Under the pieces are notes generated by a model, which was given only the letters and a program-made list of their open reading frames with translations, was not told the DNA's origin and did not search any database. 64,000 bases of DNA from Rhexocercosporidium sp. MPI-PUGE-AT-0058. Its lineage: Eukaryota; Ascomycota; Leotiomycetes; Helotiales. A program made the position numbers and the translations under genes. Where the stretch lies: NCBI GenBank assembly GCA_020746875.1, contig JAGTJL010000014.1:682001-746000 (forward strand), given 5' to 3'. Positions 58,297-64,000 of the stretch are shown piece by piece (within the stretch, counting starts at the first letter, position 1; every line of letters starts with the position of its first letter).

Positions 58297-59961
58297 AAAA
58301 GGTACGCCAGGCCTTCTACGCTGCCCTTCTGAGGAGTTTACTGAGGACGAAGCATGTCCTACAGACTATTCTGAATATATGGATTTCACCATCGGTTGTC
58401 AAAAAAGAAAATGTCGACGGTGACAATGTCTCAGAGCATGGCACCGCCAAATTGGGTTCCCAGGAGTTCCTGGACCGGATCGAGAAGATTTTCCGAGGTT
58501 CGGTGGAAAGAAGGAGACTTGTTACATTATCAGATGGATTGAGAGGCCAGTTCGTTGAGAGTTTAGTGGACAACCCGCTGTGTATGCTTCCATCATACAA
58601 TCACCAACTGCCATCTGGAAATGAGACGGGAGCTTTCTTGGCTCTTGACGTTGGAGGTTCGACTTTCAGAGTTGCCTTGATCGAGTTATCTGGAAGGAAG
58701 AACGAAGTGGGAAGCAAGATCTTGAAGATGGCTTCTTTCAAAATTGGCTCCCCTGAGAGAAAACTGAAGGGGGTTCTATTCTTTGACTGGATGGCTGAGA
58801 GGATCGAAGAGACGTTGTCCGGACAAACGGAGGGCCAGGGAATGTCAGAGGCTCCATTGTCAATGGGACTTGCGTGGTCGTTCCCAATTGAGTACGTCGT
58901 CTTAATCGTTGCCGTCGAAGTCAGCTGACAATTATAGACAAACATCGCTTCGAAGCGGTCTCCTTCAAGGAATGGGCAAGGGGTTTCTTGCGGCTCACGG
59001 ACTACTGGGTCAGGATCTCGGAGACCTGATACAGACTTCATGTTCAAGGAGGGGTCTCAACGTCCAGCTGAATGCTATCGTGAACGATTCCTCTGCAACT
59101 CTTTTGTCAAAAGCCTATCTGGACTCGACCACAAGATTCGCACTCATTCATGGTACCGGTGTCAATGCCGCTGTACACCTCCCCGTACATGTGTTCTCGC
59201 CTCCGAAGTTTGGCGCCCGCCCTTCCGAGTGGCACGATTCAGCAAAGCATGTCATCGTCAACACAGAGTTGTCGATGTTTGGAGCTGGTTTTTTGCCTTC
59301 AACAAAATGGGACAAGCTCCTGACCTCCGCACACCCAAATCCCAACTTCCAACCGTTAGAACACATTGTCAGCGGAGGGTACCTCGGGGAGATTGTCCGG
59401 CTGGTCTTAGTCGAAGGGATCCAGACGGCAGGATTATTTGGCGGAGTTATTCCACACAGTCTGAAGGAAACATACTCACTGGAGACCGAAACGATCTCCC
59501 GCATCGAGTCGTGAGCATATTCCTCGATTTTGGTGAAGCAGAGACTGACGATATCTTCTAGTGATCAAAGCTCCGGGTTGATCGAAGCCCAACAATTATT
59601 CCTATCACGGCACCCCACGTCCTCTCCTCCTACCCAAGCCGATATGCAAGCATTGCGGACTATCTCCTCAGCCGTCACATACCGAGCTTCAGGCGTCATC
59701 GCAGCTGGTGTGCATGGTCTCTGGCAACTCCGCAATGATGCTGAAGCCATTCGGGCAGAGGAATCATCACACACCTTGGTGGCATACAATGGATCCGTCA
59801 TGGAGAACTACCCGAGTTTCAAGGACCACTGCCAGCAGCACCTCGATGCTCTGGTGGTAGCAAGCGGCGGCCAGGCGGGTGCGGTCGAGCTGATCTATGC
59901 GGAGGAGAGTAGCTTGCTCGGAGCTGCTGTTGCGGGTGCGGTTGCTTCAATAGAGGCTTAG
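58272..59961 (+). CDS. hxk3: Diverged hexokinase, probable N-acetylglucosamine kinase
   Basis: Three exons, 58272-58891, 58938-59510 and 59562-59961, encode 530 residues; both introns are about 50 bp. The ROK-unrelated eukaryotic hexokinase fold is clear. The phosphate loop DVGGSTFR is at 126-133, the sugar loop region AWSFPIEQTSLRSGLLQGMGKGF at 201-223 (in two parts), the catalytic Asp in IVNDSSATL is at 257, then GTGVNAA at 279 and EHIVSGGYLGEIVRLVL. Several positions differ from glucose hexokinases: LDLGGTNFR has become LDVGGSTFR, and NDTxGT has become NDSSAT. Such diverged hexokinases phosphorylate GlcNAc in fungi, and the neighbours (dam1, ron1) support that role. The N-terminus has an extra hydrophobic/basic stretch of about 45 residues. 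The start could also be Met8. Confidence 0.88.
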
Positions 59962-60827
59962 GTGCATGGTTGGGTCATCTCCAAGGCATAATGGTCATAT
60001 GTACGAAGCATAAAGAGGAGTTCGGGTCTATCTTTTCCCTATTTCATGAGCATATTTCGAAATGAACATAATTCTTACATCGTGTCGGGTTACACAAGTA
60101 TAGTGCTGCAGACATTCATTCATTCATTTACACGTGAGGTATTTCCAAGACAGGCAGGAGGCGGTTGATGAGTAGGATCTCATGACTTGGAATTTCGAGA
60201 CCTTTCGCCGGGCACAGTTGTGTACCACTTTCAATGATTCTCATGCAAGGATGAAAATTCAGTCTCTTGGTTCCCTCTTGGTTCCAACTCCTACCCAGCT
60301 CTAGCATTTCCATTATCTAACCACCTGTGTGAATCTGCCCTCGTGTCGTGGCCACCCCAGGCCAAATGCGGGGGGAGAGAGAACAGGCTAGCAACAGTAC
60401 GACCGAGCGGCTGGGGACCCCAACCTAGGAGGAACTTCACTCCTGAGATAATCTGGCTATAGTAAGAGTAGAAAGCGAGGCAATTGACGGGTGTACCCAC
60501 TGCGAACAGTCGTTTGTAATATTTTGAGATGAGCTAGAAGTCAGATAGGATTTTGAGCTTTGCCATATAGCTTCTATCTACCTTCCAGATGCACTCCACT
60601 CCTGCAACTGCTGGGATGGAGAAGAGAAGAGAAGAGATAACAGAGATAACAGGCGATGGAAAGAAAGAAGCAACCACTAGAACTCTGGGGGGTGGTGAAG
60701 TCTGGCCAATGAATGGATGGATCTTCAGTGACGGCTGACAGCCGTGCTCCATGGTTCGCTGGGCCACCCCATTTACATACAGTACTACAACTTTCCATCC
60801 ACCAATACTGCGAGACTACCGAACTCA

Positions 60828-60858
60828 CTCCTCCTCCTCCTCCACCACCACCACCACC
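60828..60858. repeat. (CTC)n(CCA)n microsatellite
   Basis: Five CTC and five CCA triplets lie in tandem in the leader region of the Ndt80-type regulator gene. Confidence 0.8.
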
Positions 60859-61082
60859 GACAAGCCTCTTCCATTGCCTCCTCCAATTAACAGCGACGCC
60901 TCTAGTACTGTGCAGTACAGTAACGTCCAGAGATTCAACGGCCTGTCCGACCTCAAATCTACTCCTACTACACGACGAAGGCATTCCAGTCTCACAACCT
61001 CTTACTTCTCTCCCCTCATCGCCTGTCATCAATCTCCACTGCCTGCACTGAGTGATTTGTTCTTCTAGCTAAACGGCCGCAA

Positions 61083-61177
61083 ATGAATCGCCTTCGATAA
61101 TGCGCACACCTCCCTCGACCTCGACCCATGCTTCACTCCCCATACCCTCGCGAACACCAGGAAGGCGCAACCCATAG
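61083..61177 (+). promoter_or_regulatory. Two overlapping upstream ORFs in ron1 leader
   Basis: The first uORF (61083-61100, 5 codons) ends in TAATG, whose ATG opens the second (61100-61177, 25 codons). The second covers a possible start at 61128 but stops 43 bases before the strong-context ATG at 61221. The arrangement suggests translational control. Confidence 0.5.
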
Positions 61178-61220
61178 CCAGAAGAAGAAGCAGAAGCAGA
61201 GCCAGAGCCATCCCCGTACC

Positions 61221-63122
61221 ATGGCAAGTTATGAGACCGGCAGCCTGACCATCTCGTCTCTCAGTGCTCCCGTTGCGCCGAACGATATCCTGCGATTGAA
61301 TACCGCCAACAACGGACAGCACCAGCTACTTGGGGGAGGCATGGATGCCTTTGACCCGGATTTGAACTTTGACGGGGAGGGCATGTTGTATGTTATCCGC
61401 CCTGCCTATGCCCCAGAAGCTACCTAGTGTCTTGGAGTTAGAATCACGGCTGACCAGCAGCTTCAACAGCAGAGACGATGTGAACGACACCGGCGGCATG
61501 CCCCCTCTCCCATTCACGCCCTCGTACGACCTTTCCGATGCCTTCTCCACCACTTTCGAAGACCCTTTCTCTTACCCCTCCGGAACAGACTTCTCCTCCC
61601 TCCTCGAAGACACCACCACAAACGCACACAACGAACCCTCCAGTAACCCCGCAGATCTTGATAACAAGCTCCTCAGTTTCGGGGCTCCTATCCTCAAAGC
61701 TCCCATCCTAGACGATGCGGGCCAGACGTGGCCAGCTATGTCTGCCGAGCTGTACGGCATGTTCTTCGTGGCTGAGGATGTGTTTGGGGACAACAATACT
61801 CCCACGGGCAGACCCATGGAATTGACTTGCTACCGACGGAATCTATTCCAGATCTCGGGTACTGTGGTGGTTAGTAGAGGGATCAAAGGCATGATCAACG
61901 AGCAAGGGCAGCAAGTGCCTCTGTATGATCTCATGGCTACGATAAGTGCTATAGAGAGCATCGAGGGCAAGAGCACCGAGATCATATCCGTACCGTGGAA
62001 AACAGCAGCGGGCAGCTCGTCTGAAGATAGAGCTGGAGCCGCACCGCCGAAATGGCCTCTAGATCTCAGTATGAACCCAGAACTGGACCCCTCGCTCGTC
62101 TCGATACCAATTGCATGGAAACGATTGCAATTCAAACACGCAACTGCGAATAATGGACGCAGGAAAGGCCTCCAGCAGCATTACGTGATTCAAATCAACT
62201 TGATGGCTACATTACCTACTGGAGAAAGTGTGAAGCTGGTTGAGATACAGAGCGGACCGATTATCGTGCGGGGAAGAAGTCCGAGGAATTTCGATAGCAG
62301 GAAAGACGTTTCCCTCAGTGAGAGGAAATTAGACTCTAAACCGCGGATGATGAGCGATGCGGCGGCACCCCAGGTGAAAGTCGATCCGGGAGTGACGAGT
62401 AGTTCATACAAGTTCTACGCTTTGAACGCTCTATCTGTAAGTTCCCCAACTTTTATTTCTCGCGACCTACCTTTCTACAATGTGCGATGGCTAATAATGC
62501 AAAAGACCCCCCTCGACCTTCCCGAATGGAACAACAACCCCCTCCCAACCCCGTCCCCCTCAACAGCACCCTCCGACCTTCCCCGCCAAGCCAAAAAGCC
62601 AACACTCTCCCATCAGTCCTCATCCAGCTCTAGCACACGACCACCCGTGCCCAAAACACGCTGGAAAACAGAAAGCTCTTCCTCATCCAGTAAACCCAGC
62701 TCTGTAAGCGCGCCTATCGATCTCTCCTTAGCGGACGACGAGTACAATCGTACAGGCTCCAGGGGCAGTTTTGGAGGTGAGCCTGGGAGTCCGCTCTTTG
62801 AGAGAGATAGGATGAGGAGGAGTGTTGGAGTGGGGATGGGGAGTCCGGTTGAGAATGCGGATTTGCTTTATGAGTATTTCCCGTTGAGTGTTGATGATTG
62901 GTTAGTCCCATTCCACTTTTTGATTGCGAAATTTCCTGTTCGAAGGCGTCGGATGAAGGAAAGAATTTTGTTGGAGGATGGAAGCTAATGTGATAAATTA
63001 GGATGCCGCCTGTCGATGCTATATACAGGCCGCATGTCGTGCATCACACTATCGTACCTCCGGATCTGAAGGCGGAGCAGGTCAAGAATAAGACGAAGAG
63101 ATATTTCTCAGCGGATGATTGA
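61221..63122 (+). CDS. ron1: Ndt80/PhoG-family transcription factor, RON1-like
   Basis: Four exons, 61221-61387, 61458-62436, 62506-62900 and 63002-63122, encode 553 residues. The start at 61221 (ACCATGGC) is preferred; an in-frame ATG at 61128 would add 31 residues but overlaps a uORF. The Ndt80/PhoG DNA-binding domain (about 130-330) shows ELTCYRRNLFQISGTV, WKRLQFKHATANNGRRKG, VIQINLMATLPTGES and GPIIVRGRSPRNF. The last two exons restore the conserved tail: YFPLSVDDWMPPVDAIYRPHVV, then KNKTKRYFSADD. RON1 is the Ndt80-like activator of the GlcNAc cluster in Trichoderma, and the position next to hxk3 and dam1 fits. A second Ndt80 paralogue (vib-1/xprG) is the main alternative, but its flanking genes differ. 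The 69-bp second intron has no stop and keeps frame. Confidence 0.88.
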
Positions 63123-64000
63123 TGGAAGAGAGCTGAAGGTCTCATTTGGAACTGCAATAGGCATTTGCTGTGCACATTTTATATCGGCATTGGAACCCGC
63201 AAATACCGTGGAGAAAGCAGTGCGGGTTATCCCATCGATAGCTTGGCTGCCATCGCGACACTGATCACAAGTTGGGCGAGGAAAGCAGGCGGTTATCCCG
63301 TCAAGGATTAGATGGGATGGGACTAAGAGAATGGAAGAGGGAAAATCTACGCCTTGGAAGTCGCTGAGAAGGCTACAAGCAGAAGAAGGCAGATATATGT
63401 GTTTTAATTGCTCAGAGGGGGTGGCAGAAGTGTAAGTAGACCCGTGGGCCTTAAGCGGGCCACTGATGACCTGAAGGGAGAGGAATGCAAGTCGAAGTAT
63501 TGGGAGGCGGGAGTGTGTACGATGAATGAAGGCACGAGCAAATTTTGATACCATCAGCGTTACAGCGTTTTAACGAGAGGAGATGAAATGAATAAATCTT
63601 AATGAAAGCTAGCAAGCGAGCGAGCGAGAGACTAGGGCAGGCAGTGAGAGTGAGAGAATATTTAATGCCCAACCTTTAGATATCCGTGTTGAAGCTCTGC
63701 AGCCGGAGAAAGCAATTTGCAAAGCAATTCGGAACGAGTACTGTACAGAGGCGGTGAAGGTTTTTGAATAGGAGAAAAAGAGTAAATATATCATTGAACC
63801 ACGGATAACCTAATACAACCTAATACAAACCTCCCATGACAGCCGGAAAGGAATACTTCATCAGTCTTCGCGCATCGAAAGAAATATTAGGGGCATTCCT
63901 CAAATCCTTGACCTTGTTTTTGATGCCTACCAGCCGGTACGAGAACCTGAAAGTAAACAAGGCGAGTGGTGGGTTTTTCTCCACTCTCGCTTCGCTTCGC
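63123..64000. other. Right end, no gene seen
   Basis: The 3' side of ron1 followed by sequence without a supported frame. AGCGAGC repeats occur near 63610. Any next member of the cluster would begin beyond the window edge. Confidence 0.6.

Larger units (their letters stand above)
59962..61220. other. Intergenic and ron1 leader
   Basis: No gene is seen. It contains a (CTC)n(CCA)n microsatellite at 60828-60858, a CAGTACAG word near 60911 and two short uORFs (61083-61100 and 61100-61177) of the downstream regulator. Confidence 0.65.

Noticed and set aside
61221..63122. Annotation as vib-1/xprG (the other Ndt80-type factor)
   Set aside because: The GlcNAc catabolic neighbours favour RON1; not fully excluded without a phylogeny.

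Overview
The window comes from a filamentous ascomycete (Pezizomycotina). The evidence is dense protein-coding genes on both strands, short spliceosomal introns (mostly 46-130 bp, GTAAGT-like donors, CTAAC-like branch points), fungal-specific families (KRE2/MNT1 mannosyltransferase, DUF1772, HIR1, an Ndt80-type regulator, L-galactonate dehydratase) and no operons. A leotiomycete is my guess, but the sequence alone does not prove it. Twenty protein-coding genes can be modelled. I see no rRNA, tRNA, transposon, CRISPR array or sign of RIP. All exon boundaries were joined by hand from splice signals and reading phase.

Layout. 1-3.3 kb is gene-poor. Then come a delta-8 sphingolipid desaturase (+), an unknown protein with YGVPY repeats (-), a GPATCH1-type splicing protein (-), a KIN1/MARK polarity kinase (+) and the CCR4-NOT subunit CAF40/CNOT9 (+). 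A 2.7 kb gene-free stretch follows. Next are an atypical bZIP regulator (+), an unknown Ser/Thr-rich protein (+), a LYR-motif mitochondrial protein with an apparent frameshift (+), the Mms2-type ubiquitin E2 variant (-), the large trafficking protein MON2 (+), a mitochondrial stomatin-like protein (-), a U1-type zinc-finger splicing protein (+), a quinone-oxidoreductase-like dehydrogenase (+), the histone chaperone HIR1 (+), a GT15 mannosyltransferase (+), a DUF1772 membrane protein (+), an unknown membrane protein (-), a cysteine-rich metallothionein-like protein (-) and a membrane-anchored spermidine-synthase-like protein (-).

The right-hand 12 kb is the most coherent part. L-galactonate dehydratase (D-galacturonate/pectin catabolism, with a perfect TCCNCCAAT element in its promoter) is followed by glucosamine-6-phosphate deaminase, a divergently transcribed and diverged hexokinase that fits the GlcNAc-kinase (HXK3) type, and an Ndt80-family regulator that fits RON1. 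The last three are core members of the fungal N-acetylglucosamine (chitin monomer) catabolic cluster. The GlcNAc-6-phosphate deacetylase and the GlcNAc transporter are not in the window. The two gene sets turn cell-wall monomers (pectin and chitin) into central metabolites.

Most other genes are housekeeping genes for splicing, histone deposition, mRNA decay, Golgi trafficking and DNA damage tolerance, and they show no functional clustering.
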